Below, piece after piece: positions 10,164 through 18,761 of a DNA stretch of 64,000 nucleotides. The notes under the pieces are model-generated. The model had not been told where the DNA came from. It saw nothing but the letters and a program-made list of their open reading frames with translations, and ran no database searches. The position numbers and the translations under genes were made by a program. Positions within the stretch are counted from its first letter, which is position 1. Each line of letters starts with the position of its first letter. Origin of the DNA: Rhizobium lentis (lineage in GTDB: Bacteria > Pseudomonadota > Alphaproteobacteria > Rhizobiales > Rhizobiaceae); the NCBI RefSeq assembly GCF_014200175.1, contig NZ_JACHBD010000013.1, positions 1 to 64,000 of the forward strand, read 5' to 3'.

Positions 10164-11309
10164 TTGGGGGTGGTCAACACTGCTTGTCATCGCCTCGCTC
10201 GGGGTCGGAACGGTCGCATGGAGTGGCCACATGCTGTTGCTGCCGGTGGCGCTCGGTTTTCCCGTCTTCTGGTCGCTGTCGAGAACGAGATCGACGGTAA
10301 CGTTGGTTTCCGCCGCATATTTCCTGTCGGCGTCACGCGGCCTGCCGCAAGGCGTGGCCACCTTCTATGCAGCGGATATCTGGCCGGGCCTGCTGCTGTG
10401 GCTGGCTGCCTCCGCAAGCTTTGTGGCAGTGCACGCGCTGCTGTGGACGAAGGATGCTGGTCGTCGACCAACTCGCTGGCCGCGCTCCTAGTGGCAGTGC
10501 CCCCTTTCGGCATTACCGGCTGGGCGCATCCAATCACGGCTGCAGGCGTCGTGTTTCCGGGATGGGGATGGTGGGGACTGGCCGTCACGACAGCCGGCCT
10601 GGCGGGCCTCGTTTCCCGCCTCTGGCCAGCTGTCGCCATAGGCCTTACTGCCTTCTGGGTCTGGTCCGCCGCTTTCTGGACCGATCCGAAGCTACCCGAA
10701 CAATGGCGGGGCGTCGATCTCGAATTGGGTGCCTCGCTTGGGCGGGATACCAGCATGGTTCGTCACCGTGATCTGATTGCAACGGTGCTTGACCGAGCGT
10801 CCGACAGTGCTCGAAGACTCATCCTCCCGGAAAGTGCGTTGGGCTTTTGGACGCCAACAGTAGAGCGGCTATGGAGACGCGGGCTGGAAGGACATGACAC
10901 TACCGTTCTCGCGGGTGCGGCAGTCGTCGACGCGGCCGGATACGATAATGTGATTGTCGCAATATCGGCGGGTGGCAGTCGGATCCTCTACCTGGAACGG
11001 ATGCCTGTCCCTGGGTCGATGTGGCAGCCCTGGCAGCCCCTCTTCGGAGGCAACGCCGGCGCGAAATCGCACATCTTCGCAAATCCCGTCGTGACACTCG
11101 GCTCCAGCCGGGTGGCGGTACTGATCTGCTACGAGCAACTGATCGTCTGGCCGGTGTTGCAATCGATGCTCGGAGGTCCGGACTTGATCGTTGCTGTCGG
11201 CAACGGCTGGTGGACCAAGGGAACGTCCATCGTCGCGATCCAGCGCGCCAGTACCGCCGCCTGGGCAAAACTGTTTGCCAAGCCGCTGGTTTTCTCTTTC
11301 AACAATTGA
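10153..11309 (+). pseudogene. traB: Conjugal transfer protein TraB, frameshifted
   Basis: Ti-type TraB is a membrane protein related to apolipoprotein N-acyltransferase/nitrilase enzymes; it improves transfer but its reaction is unclear. The frame from ATG 10153 gives the membrane helices up to HALLWTKDAG. The family sequence then resumes in another frame (SLAALLVAVPPFGITGWAHP) and runs through a nitrilase-like part with VAVLICYEQLIVWP and VAVGNGWWTKGTS to 11309. The break lies between about 10455 and 10490. The combined length, about 385 residues, is normal. It is the third frame break in the transfer genes of this window. Confidence 0.83.
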
Positions 11310-11324
11310 TGCAGAGGAGGTCCC

Positions 11325-11948
11325 ATGCTCGACGCGGCCCAAATCAAAGACTGCGCCGACCCTTCACTCACACCCGCGATCGTCGAACAGTTCGTCACTG
11401 CCGCGGGCTCTGCCGATCCTCTCGCGGTGACCGTCCGATCGGGCGGCCGATTGATCCTGGTGCCGAAGGCCAAATCACCTGACGAGGCGATGGACATCGT
11501 GCGTCAATATACCGGCAAGGCTGTCGTTCGTGTCGGTCTGACGCAGTTTCCGGCCGGTGTGGGGGTCAAGGACCTGGCGGATCTCAAACCAGATTTAATC
11601 GACGTCTGCCAGAACCTGCGCAAGGGAACGGCTATGTTCGCCAAGATCATCAGGATCGTCGCCAAATGGTACGGCAATCCAAAAAGCGACGATGTTTTTC
11701 CGCAGATTTTCGAGGACTCGGTCTACGCCTGGAAAACCGGCGTGTTCGAAGGGGTAGGGGTGTTTCAGGCGGATGATCCAGGCGGCGCTATCATTAATCA
11801 GACCGAGCTGAAGGACGGCGGGGAGACTGAGTTCGTGGACGAAGCCACCCCCTCCCAGACCGATGCGGAACCTCAGGAGTTGGAAGAAGTCGGCAAAGCC
11901 GGAATGCGGATTGATCTGTCGAGGATCGGCGGTCAAAAAGGCCTCTAA
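11325..11948 (+). CDS. traH: Conjugal transfer protein TraH
   Basis: A 207-residue soluble protein (MLDAAQIKDCADPSLTPAIV ... DLSRIGGQKGL) with the size and pattern of Ti/Sym-plasmid TraH, last gene of traAFBH. Its role is not known in detail. An AGAGGAGG ribosome-binding site precedes the ATG 15 nt after traB. The C-terminal third is acidic and proline-rich, ending in a short conserved basic block. The frame is intact, unlike traA and traB. Confidence 0.83.
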   Translation: MLDAAQIKDCADPSLTPAIVEQFVTAAGSADPLAVTVRSGGRLILVPKAKSPDEAMDIVRQYTGKAVVRVGLTQFPAGVGVKDLADLKPDLIDVCQNLRKGTAMFAKIIRIVAKWYGNPKSDDVFPQIFEDSVYAWKTGVFEGVGVFQADDPGGAIINQTELKDGGETEFVDEATPSQTDAEPQELEEVGKAGMRIDLSRIGGQKGL

Positions 11949-12384
11949 GTCTCTGTATCTCGATTGATCGCGTAAACGTCCCGACCTCGCTTGGTCCCGG
12001 CGCCACCATGCCACGGAACGCTGGCCACTTTGGACCATGTCCACTCGCCGGCTGCCTCCCCAATGCTATATCTGTCGTCCAATGCATGATCATGTCAAAT
12101 GGACGATCGCCTGCTTCGAACAGAGGTAAAACGGTCCAAAGAGCGCAGGAGGATTCGCGTGTCAGCGCATCCAGGAATTGGTCATCGCGCGAATTTCTGC
12201 AGTTGCGGAAGCGCGTCAGGTCAGCACACTATAGTTGCCTACAGGCTGTACGGCGAAGGACCCTCGGCCTTGAGATGCGGTCGGCTCCAACGATACCGTT
12301 TTCGCTCACACTGGCTGAGCAATCGTAGCGCGAACGCGCCCGCGAAACGGTGCAACAGCTTCGAGATGAGGAATGTGCTGAAAT
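11949..12384. other. 436-nt spacer between traH and the XRE gene
   Basis: Overlapping plus frames (12008-12328, 12099-12413) are open but show no family resemblance. The composition is unlike neighbouring genes. A small palindrome ACTATAGT at 12228-12235 shares the CTATAGTT core with the XRE operator described below. Otherwise I see nothing here. Confidence 0.4.
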
Positions 12385-12648
12385 TTACGACCGGTTGGCG
12401 CACCCAGAGCTGATGGGGGCGTTGCCACGGCAGGTCGGACTTGTTCTTGCTAAAAAATCCGATGGATCGACACCAAGGGCGTCAGAGATCTGGCCAAGGA
12501 CAGTGAGGGTTGCGGACGTCTCGGCACGTTCGATGGCACCAATATGACGCATGCTCAGACCAGTTCGGTAGGCCAGTTCTTCCTGCGTCAGTTTTTTGCC
12601 ATGGCGTATTCGACGCAAGTTCATCGCCATGACCTCGTTGAGATCCAT
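12385..12648 (-). CDS. XRE-family transcriptional regulator
   Basis: An 87-residue protein that is almost entirely a Cro/CI helix-turn-helix: MNLRRIRHGKKLTQEELAYR, then TGLSMRHIGAIERAETSATL and GQISDALGVDPSDFL. Such single-domain repressors are common on rhizobial plasmids, but the target here is not known. It sits between traH and traM, reading leftwards. An inverted repeat just upstream suggests autoregulation. Confidence 0.85.
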   Translation of the reverse strand: MDLNEVMAMNLRRIRHGKKLTQEELAYRTGLSMRHIGAIERAETSATLTVLGQISDALGVDPSDFLARTSPTCRGNAPISSGCANRS

Positions 12649-12670
12649 GACATGAGCGGAACCTGAATCC

Positions 12671-12697
12671 GAACTATTGTTCTAGGAAGTATAGTTC
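12671..12697. promoter_or_regulatory. Inverted repeat, probable XRE operator
   Basis: GAACTAT (12671-12677) and ATAGTTC (12691-12697) are perfect 7-bp arms 13 nt apart, 23 nt upstream of the XRE gene start. The position suits an autorepressor site. Related CTATAGTT words occur at 12228 and 12908, flanking the gene. Confidence 0.5.
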
Positions 12698-12854
12698 CGA
12701 TTCCGCCTGGCGCGTGCTATTGGTGGCCGCCGCGCGTTAATCTTTGAGTCGATTGAGCTGGATGATGGCGATCAGGGCCGTACACCGGCGGCCCAAACGA
12801 TATACTGCGGTGAGTAGCGTTTGAAGAGTGGGGACGATGTGTGAGGAGAAGCGG

Positions 12855-13175
12855 ATGAGCGAGTGTGATGCGTCCGGAGAGCCCGAAGAAAACGAGGGAG
12901 CTTCTCGCTATAGTTCACTCACGAAAACTGAACTGGAGGCGCTGGCCGTCTCAGCATTGCTGAAACACCGCAGTATGCTTGGCGCCGACGAGGCTGTTTA
13001 CGAAGAATGGCTCAGCGCCAGCCGCGATCCCACCGTATCGAGCGATGTTCTCCAGACTTTGCAGGACGAATATTTTTTAAGGCAGAAGAAGGCGCAGGAC
13101 CAGCAGGAAGAGCTTTCCGAGATCATCGACGCCCTCGGCTATATTCCATTTATTTCGTCAGAGGAGGAGGGCTGA
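12855..13175 (+). CDS. traM: Quorum-sensing antiactivator TraM
   Basis: TraM binds TraR and blocks activation of conjugation until enough AHL-bound TraR accumulates. This 106-residue acidic helical protein has the family core (LTKTELEALAVSALLKHRSM ... DEYFLRQKKAQDQQEELSEI) and the usual ending IDALGYIP. I prefer ATG 12855, preceded by GGAG about 9 nt away, over in-frame starts at 12828 and 12837, because it gives the usual length of about 102-106. It is convergent with traR and ends 4 nt from the traR stop, the classical pairing. Confidence 0.88.
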   Translation: MSECDASGEPEENEGASRYSSLTKTELEALAVSALLKHRSMLGADEAVYEEWLSASRDPTVSSDVLQTLQDEYFLRQKKAQDQQEELSEIIDALGYIPFISSEEEG

Positions 13176-13178
13176 CGG

Positions 13179-13883
13179 TCAGTACAGGCCACGGTCCTTG
13201 GCAATTGCGACGAGTTGGGGAACGGTCTTGGCCTCGAACTTTCGGCGCGCGCTGTCCAAGTAGTGCTGTACCGTCCTCGCGTTGATGCCCGTCAGCATGG
13301 CGGTTTCCGGCGCGCTTTTCCCCTTCATCGCCCACATCAGGCACCTCCCCTCCCTTGGGGAAAGCGCCTGTCTTGGAGCCACGAGCGTCGTCGCGCCAAC
13401 GATCTTCAGGCTGTAATGGACAGCCATGACCCCCTGCATTGCCTTTCGAGCATCACGCAATTTCGGTATTTCCGACTTTCGTTCCGATGACGCCAATGTC
13501 AGCAACATTGTCGACCCATAGCTTCCTTCGACGGGAATGGTCACTCCACTACAAATACCGTGCTCGACTGCCTTGTCGCGAAACTGCCGGAGTTCCGAAG
13601 AACCGCGAGCCGGCCAGTCGTCGGAGGTCCAGGCGAACATGTCCATGCGGCGCTTGGCCTCCGTCACCACAGGGTCGATCCGCGCGTAGCGACGGGCAAG
13701 GTAAATCCCCTCCCAAGTTTCAGGGTAAGAATTGAACGTTTTCACTTCAGCGCCTTCGGTTTGTAGATACGCAAAATAGTCGAACCCACATGCATGCGCA
13801 AAGCTCTTGACCGCTTTCTTGATCATACGTTCATCGCGCGCGGCTTCGGCCATGTCGATGAGTGAGCGAAAGTCTTCGTCCAT
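13179..13883 (-). CDS. traR: LuxR-type quorum-sensing activator TraR
   Basis: A 234-residue protein with an N-terminal autoinducer-binding domain (FDYFAYLQTEG ... LARRYARIDPVVTEAKRRM, including the ligand-contacting Asp/Tyr/Trp region) and a C-terminal LuxR helix-turn-helix (LSPREGRCLMWAMKGKSAPE ... TGINARTVQHYLDSARRKF). With the AHL made by TraI it should activate the tra and trb operons, and TraM would inhibit it. The frame is intact and starts at ATG 13883 after AAGG. Confidence 0.93.
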   Translation of the reverse strand: MDEDFRSLIDMAEAARDERMIKKAVKSFAHACGFDYFAYLQTEGAEVKTFNSYPETWEGIYLARRYARIDPVVTEAKRRMDMFAWTSDDWPARGSSELRQFRDKAVEHGICSGVTIPVEGSYGSTMLLTLASSERKSEIPKLRDARKAMQGVMAVHYSLKIVGATTLVAPRQALSPREGRCLMWAMKGKSAPETAMLTGINARTVQHYLDSARRKFEAKTVPQLVAIAKDRGLY

Positions 13884-14154
13884 TGACCTTTATCCTGCCT
13901 TCTCCCGTGCCGCTAGGGCCCTGATCTCGCCGCAACTTGGCCGCCCTTGTCATCAAGGCCGGCGAAGAGCCGGCCCAAGGTCAACCAATCTCGGATTCAT
14001 GAGAGCCGTGGGACGCATGCCACAGTCGCTCACCGATATGTCTACTCACGTTCTGCGCGTATTCAAGCTCTGGTCGATCTAAAACAAGACCATAAGATGG
14101 AAGATTTTACCGCCGCCAAGCCGCGGACTTCGCTTGCAGCTATCGTCTTGGCTG

Positions 14155-15450
14155 TTACGGGCCGCTATAGGCCGACGGGAAAACGATGTCCTGATCGACA
14201 AGAACGTTGAACTTGTAACCGGGGCGTATGCGGATGGTCGGTTGGGCGTTCAGGTTTTTCGAGATCGTCTGCTCAGCCACACGGCCGAAGCTTTCCGCGA
14301 AATTGCTCCTTGCCGCGTCAGAGGCGGATTCCTGGCTTGCGAGCGTCGAACTCTGGGGCGCCGACATTTCGATCCCGCTTCCGATCAGCGCGATTAGAGC
14401 GGCTGAACCAAAAGTCCGCCAGAGATGGCGATCGACCTTGTCCTTGAACCCGCCGTAGCCTTCAGCATCGGTGCCGGCCATGCCGCCGATCTGCAGCGTC
14501 GAACCGTTCGGGAATATGAGGTCGGTCCAGACGACGAGAACCCGCTCCTGAGCGAAGGAGATTTTCGAATCGTAGCGGCCGAATAGCTTGGCGCCCTGCG
14601 GCACGAGAAGACGGTGTCCCGTGGCGCTGTCATAGACATTCTGGCTGATCTGCGCGGTAATGCGTCCCGGTAGGTCGGAATTCAGGCCGGTGATCAGCGT
14701 GGCCGGGATGACCGCCCCCCGCTTGAGCTCATACGGCGACAACTGCGGCACAACCTGATTGGGCAGATAACCGAGGTCTTTGATATCCTGGTTGAAAAAG
14801 TCCTCCTTTGAGGCCTGGGCGTTCCCATCGACATTCTGTCCCAATAACCCCGATCTCATCGCAGCCGCATAAAGATCGGAGGCGTCGTTCGTCGTACTGT
14901 CAGTCTGTCGAGCAGTATCGTTGGTGTTCGCCGCAGCCTCTTCCGCGTCAGACACATTCACCTTTAGCGGCGAGTCCAATGCAGTTGCGCGCGCCTGTAG
15001 CCTCGCCATCAGCTGGCGCTGCTCTTCCCGAATATATTGTTCGTCCTGCTCGCGTTTCAGACGCGCCTTCCATTCCTCCTCGGACTCCATACCGGAACGC
15101 GGGTCCCGGTCCACCGGCCGCCGCTCGGGAACGGGCTCTTCAGTCTCGACCTTCTGCTCGATGACGGGCGTGGGCTGAAACGATTCGCGTTCAACCGGCT
15201 CGCCGATAATGCCGTCTGGAACCCCACGCTTGAGCTGTTCGCCGAAATTTGTCGCCGGGGTATTGGAGGCGCTGTCGATGTCGTTGCCGCGGTTGAAGGA
15301 TAGTCCTCGCCACGACAGGCCGGTCACGACAATGCCGCAAAACAGCACGACCAAGATGATGGTGACGATGATCGGTAGACGGTTGAGGCGACGCATGCCG
15401 TTTTGATCGTCGGCCTGGCCGGATGCGCCAAGTTGAAGCGATTGCACCAT
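14155..15450 (-). CDS. trbI: Mating-channel protein TrbI (VirB10-like)
   Basis: A 431-residue protein with a short cytoplasmic start, one membrane segment (about residues 26-45), a long Pro/Glu-rich periplasmic linker (EKVETEEPVPERRPVDRDPR) and a C-terminal VirB10/TrbI beta-domain (RLLVPQGAKLFGRYDSKISF). VirB10-type proteins span the envelope and couple the inner-membrane ATPases to the outer-membrane core. I start at ATG 15450 (MVQSLQLG) with a GAGGAGA site upstream. It is the last gene of the trb operon. Confidence 0.92.
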   Translation of the reverse strand: MVQSLQLGASGQADDQNGMRRLNRLPIIVTIILVVLFCGIVVTGLSWRGLSFNRGNDIDSASNTPATNFGEQLKRGVPDGIIGEPVERESFQPTPVIEQKVETEEPVPERRPVDRDPRSGMESEEEWKARLKREQDEQYIREEQRQLMARLQARATALDSPLKVNVSDAEEAAANTNDTARQTDSTTNDASDLYAAAMRSGLLGQNVDGNAQASKEDFFNQDIKDLGYLPNQVVPQLSPYELKRGAVIPATLITGLNSDLPGRITAQISQNVYDSATGHRLLVPQGAKLFGRYDSKISFAQERVLVVWTDLIFPNGSTLQIGGMAGTDAEGYGGFKDKVDRHLWRTFGSAALIALIGSGIEMSAPQSSTLASQESASDAARSNFAESFGRVAEQTISKNLNAQPTIRIRPGYKFNVLVDQDIVFPSAYSGP

Positions 15451-15460
15451 GGTCTCCTCT

Positions 15461-15898
15461 TCAATTGCGCCGCATGACCGAAAGAGGACCCGCTGGCGTG
15501 GCGCCATCCGCTGTCGGCTTGTAGGCGCGGCTGATCGCGATGGAAGCGGTGGTCATCCGCGCGAGAACCTGGCCCTCAATGCTGTCGATCACATAGGCAA
15601 GCTCGACTGGCTTGATGTCCTTGCCGATCTTGTTGTCTGTAACGACGGTGTATCCCCATCCTTTGAGGGCCGCCTCAAGCGCGGTCGCAAACTCGGATTG
15701 GTCGTTGTTCATCTGGATCGTCGTCACTCTGGCAGAGCCGATCTGCTCGGCCAACCGACCGGCCATGTCACCGGCAACGGCGCTTGTGGCCGGTCCGGTG
15801 ACAGCCCTCTGTGTTATACCGGTGGTCAATGCTTCATCGGCCGTCTGGCAACCGGAAGAGAAGGCGACGGCGATCGAGGCTAACAGCAGCTTGCGCAT
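15461..15898 (-). CDS. trbH: Lipoprotein TrbH
   Basis: A 145-residue lipoprotein: signal MRKLLLASIAVAFSSGC with lipobox SSGC (Cys17), then a small domain (FATALEAALKGWGYTVVTDN). TrbH is the VirB7-like outer-membrane lipoprotein of Ti/RP4-type systems. The ATG at 15898 is chosen over an in-frame start at 15940 because it places the lipobox correctly. It follows the trbG stop by 2 nt. Confidence 0.88.
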   Translation of the reverse strand: MRKLLLASIAVAFSSGCQTADEALTTGITQRAVTGPATSAVAGDMAGRLAEQIGSARVTTIQMNNDQSEFATALEAALKGWGYTVVTDNKIGKDIKPVELAYVIDSIEGQVLARMTTASIAISRAYKPTADGATPAGPLSVMRRN

Positions 15899-15900
15899 GA

Positions 15901-16713
15901 TCACCCTCCCCGCTTGATCGTGATCTTCTGTTGTCGCCATCCGACGCCGGAAAGGAGGATCGCCTTGTCGACCACGTAGTCGACGATCATCATGTCATTC
16001 TTCATGCGAAAATTGACGATGCGGTTCTGACCGCCCGAGACGACGAAGAGGACCGGAGCGTCCTGGCCAGCGATCGCCTTTGAAAACTGAATGTAGGTCT
16101 TTGCTCCATCGGAATAGACCTGTTTTGGTTTCCAGGCGGCGGTGCCGCTCACCGAATAGGAGAAGTTAAGCTTATCGGGCGCGGCGCCTTGAATGCCTCC
16201 GGTTTCCAGCCGCGCATTGATGTCGCCGAGCTTCATCGAGACATCGTCGGGATACTCAAAACCGATGCGGGCCATGTATTGGGTCGGATGCGACTTGAGC
16301 TGGATATGGTATGTGCGTCGCGACGTCGTAACCACCATCGAGGTAAGGAGCCCGGCTTCGGATGGTTTGACGACCAAATGGATGGCCTGCCCACCGGTCG
16401 CGCCCGACGTCGCCGGCTCGACCTTCCATCGCACCGTGTCGCCGACAAGCACGTCGCGGACGATCTCGCCGCCCTGCAACTCGATATCGCATACCTGCAG
16501 CGGCGAGCAGACGACCGAGGGTTGGGTTTCGCCGAACAGGAAGATGACCTTTCCATCCGGACCGGTCGTGACGAGACCGGCCGTTCCGCGCCACGTCCTG
16601 GAAATTCTCGTTCCCTTCGCCTCGTTCGAGGTCATGCCTTGCGCCAATGTGCCGCTCGCAAGAGCGAGCCCTGCAATGCAGCCGGCGGCCATGATCAATC
16701 CTGTTCTGTTCAT
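15901..16713 (-). CDS. trbG: Mating-channel protein TrbG (VirB9-like)
   Basis: A 270-residue exported protein with a signal peptide (MNRTGLIMAAGCIAGLALAS) and a VirB9/CagX-type beta-rich body (GKVIFLFGETQPSVVCSPLQ ... RTYHIQLKSHPTQYMARIGF). With TrbH and TrbI it forms the outer-membrane core complex. The frame is intact. It starts 15 nt after the true trbF stop (16728), and its TGA sits 2 nt before the trbH ATG. Confidence 0.92.
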   Translation of the reverse strand: MNRTGLIMAAGCIAGLALASGTLAQGMTSNEAKGTRISRTWRGTAGLVTTGPDGKVIFLFGETQPSVVCSPLQVCDIELQGGEIVRDVLVGDTVRWKVEPATSGATGGQAIHLVVKPSEAGLLTSMVVTTSRRTYHIQLKSHPTQYMARIGFEYPDDVSMKLGDINARLETGGIQGAAPDKLNFSYSVSGTAAWKPKQVYSDGAKTYIQFSKAIAGQDAPVLFVVSGGQNRIVNFRMKNDMMIVDYVVDKAILLSGVGWRQQKITIKRGG

Positions 16714-16727
16714 TTAATTTCCCCGCA

Positions 16728-17391
16728 TCAAAGCTGTGCCGTCCAGTCGAAATCACGGACGAAAAGGCCGATCGGATTGACCCGGATCGTCGCCTCGTCC
16801 TGAGGCGTGGTCAGCGTGACCGTGGCGATGCCCCGTGCCCATCTCCTTTCCCTTGCGGTCGCGCTCATATTCGGTCCAGTCGATCTGATATGTCTGGTTG
16901 GAGAGCGCGACGATGTTGTTGACTTCGATCGCGACCGTCGACGTCTTCCCCTTCTCGAATGGCGAGTTGCCACGGAACCAGGCATTGATCTTCTCCGTGG
17001 ACGGGTCCGAAGTCCTCAGGAGTGCGTAGGTCCGGTCGATATAATGCTTCTGGACCACGGCGTCCGGTGTAATGGAGCGAAAGCTGCTCACGAAGTTGCC
17101 GATGGTCGCGCGGACCACGCGTTCGTCGGCATATTCAATTCGCGCTGGAAAGCCGGCCATCACCGACGTCCCAAGTTTGTCGACCTCGACAATGTAGGGC
17201 ACGAGCTTGACCTGTGCGCTTAGATATAAGGCGTAAGTGAAGCCGATCACAGCCATTGTCATGCCGAGGATCCCGACCAGTCTCCAGGCGGCTGCGGCTT
17301 TGACGTATGAGCCATATCGTTCCGACCATTCCTGGCGTGCGGCGAGATACGGGCTTTCGGGAGCGCTGTTTGCTGCCATGGATCCATCCAT
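16728..17391 (-). pseudogene. trbF: Mating-channel protein TrbF (VirB8-like), frameshifted near the end
   Basis: VirB8-type proteins are inner-membrane assembly factors. The frame from ATG 17391 has one membrane segment (about residues 38-58) and the VirB8 domain up to ...YERDRKGKEMGTG. There the homologous ending shifts frame: RGIATVTLTTPQDEATIRVN followed by PIGLFVRDFDWTAQL, stopping at 16728. The break lies near 16830-16850. Without correction the last 40 or so residues are replaced by an unrelated tail. The rest of the operon is intact, so this is either a recent mutation or an indel error. Confidence 0.85.
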
Positions 17392-17403
17392 TTCTGTTTC
17401 TTG

Positions 17404-18597
17404 CTAGTCGTTGAGTTCGGGTGGTCGCTTGGCGGCGCTGTGCCCACTGCGGCTTTCATCAAGCTTGGCGTTTGCGAGCCCGAGGATCGACCCCGCATAG
17501 GCGCCGGGCGAGCCGATCGCCTTCTCCTTGGTTGCGGATCCCGCAGCGTTGCCAGCAGAACCGATGCCGGCGCCAAGGCCTTTGAAGGCCGCGCCCACGA
17601 CTGACGAGCCCGCAGCTCGAGCGGCTTGGCCCGCCGAAAACCCGGCCCCCGCCGCCCCTGCTCCGAGAAAACCTGCGCCGGCGGCGAAGGACGCGGCTTG
17701 TCCGCCGTGGCGAATGGCCTCCATCCCTCCGGAAACTGATGCCCCCTGCACCACGCCTTGCAAGATGTTGGGGACGTAGATCGCGATGATGAAGACGACG
17801 ACGGCTATACCGGCTATCGCCAATGCTGTCTGAAACTGGTCACCGATATCAGGTTGGTTCGCGAGCCCGATCAGGACCTCCGATCCGATACGCGAGATCA
17901 TGACAAGCGCCATGAGCTTCATTCCCACCGAGAAGGCGTAGACCAGATAGCGGATCGCGAAATCTTTGGTGTAGGATGATCCGCCAAGCCCGAGCATGAT
18001 CATCCCCGCGAGCAGACCGATATACATCTCCACCATCACGCTCACGAAAATCGCTGCAACAAGCGAAAACGAGATGACGACGACGACCATGGCGAAAGCT
18101 GCCGAGATTGCGAGCGCGTTGTCCTCGAAGAGGCCGAACTGGATCTTCTCCGACATTTTAGTTGCGACGGCGAGGCCGGCATTGAAGACGTCGGCAGGTG
18201 AAGCAGTTCCACCGCCGGCGCCAATCTGGAATAGGCTGTCGACCACGGCCTTGGCGAAGGCTGGCCCTTGCGCGAGCACGAAGGCGAAGAAGCCGACGAA
18301 CATGATCCGTCGCACCAACTCTGCGAACCAACTATCAAGTGACGCGGCCTGGATTGCGAGCCAGACGGCCGCGATGCCAATCTCGATCGTCGCGAGAATC
18401 CAGAACAACGATTTCCCAGCATCCATGACGGTGGTCTCCCACCCTTTGGCAGCCGTCGTGATCTGTTTTTGAAGTGATGTCAGCACCGATCCTTCTTGGG
18501 CGAATGCAGGCTGAGCTGCCACCGCCGTAAGTGCGGCGACCAACACCGCGGCTCGCAGCACACGGAAGCTTGTTGTGGCGCCCATGATGATCACCAT
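17404..18597 (-). CDS. trbL: Membrane channel protein TrbL (VirB6-like)
   Basis: A 397-residue polytopic protein with a signal peptide ending near AQPAFAQ, at least five hydrophobic segments (e.g. FWILATIEIGIAAVWLAIQA and ALAIAGIAVVVFIIAIYVPN) and a Gly/Ala-rich C-terminal third, typical of TrbL/VirB6. It forms part of the inner-membrane channel. The start at 18597 overlaps the trbK stop and has GAAGG upstream; ATG 18585 is an alternative. Confidence 0.9.
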   Translation of the reverse strand: MVIIMGATTSFRVLRAAVLVAALTAVAAQPAFAQEGSVLTSLQKQITTAAKGWETTVMDAGKSLFWILATIEIGIAAVWLAIQAASLDSWFAELVRRIMFVGFFAFVLAQGPAFAKAVVDSLFQIGAGGGTASPADVFNAGLAVATKMSEKIQFGLFEDNALAISAAFAMVVVVISFSLVAAIFVSVMVEMYIGLLAGMIMLGLGGSSYTKDFAIRYLVYAFSVGMKLMALVMISRIGSEVLIGLANQPDIGDQFQTALAIAGIAVVVFIIAIYVPNILQGVVQGASVSGGMEAIRHGGQAASFAAGAGFLGAGAAGAGFSAGQAARAAGSSVVGAAFKGLGAGIGSAGNAAGSATKEKAIGSPGAYAGSILGLANAKLDESRSGHSAAKRPPELND

Positions 18598-18761
18598 TCG
18601 ACCTTCATTTTATGCCCGCCAGAGGTGGGATCATCTCTCGAGGGATCAAAGACCGTGGCGCGACGCTCATGCGCCGCCTGTCTTTCGAAAATGAGCCAAG
18701 CCGTGCGTAGAATGCCGACCACGTTCAGGAAAGAGGTCAGGATCAACTTGGTTCTCACCAT
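18591..18761 (-). CDS. trbK: Short TrbK-like protein (entry exclusion position)
   Basis: A 56-residue frame fills the trbK slot between trbJ and trbL: one hydrophobic stretch (LILTSFLNVVGILRTAWLIF), then a charged tail ending TSGGHKMKVEW. TrbK usually mediates entry exclusion. Starts and stops overlap both neighbours (ATGGTGA), which supports translation. The C-terminal residues nearly repeat the end of TrbJ (TSGGERMKVEW), so the gene may derive from, or have recombined with, the trbJ end. Confidence 0.6.
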   Translation of the reverse strand: MVRTKLILTSFLNVVGILRTAWLIFERQAAHERRATVFDPSRDDPTSGGHKMKVEW

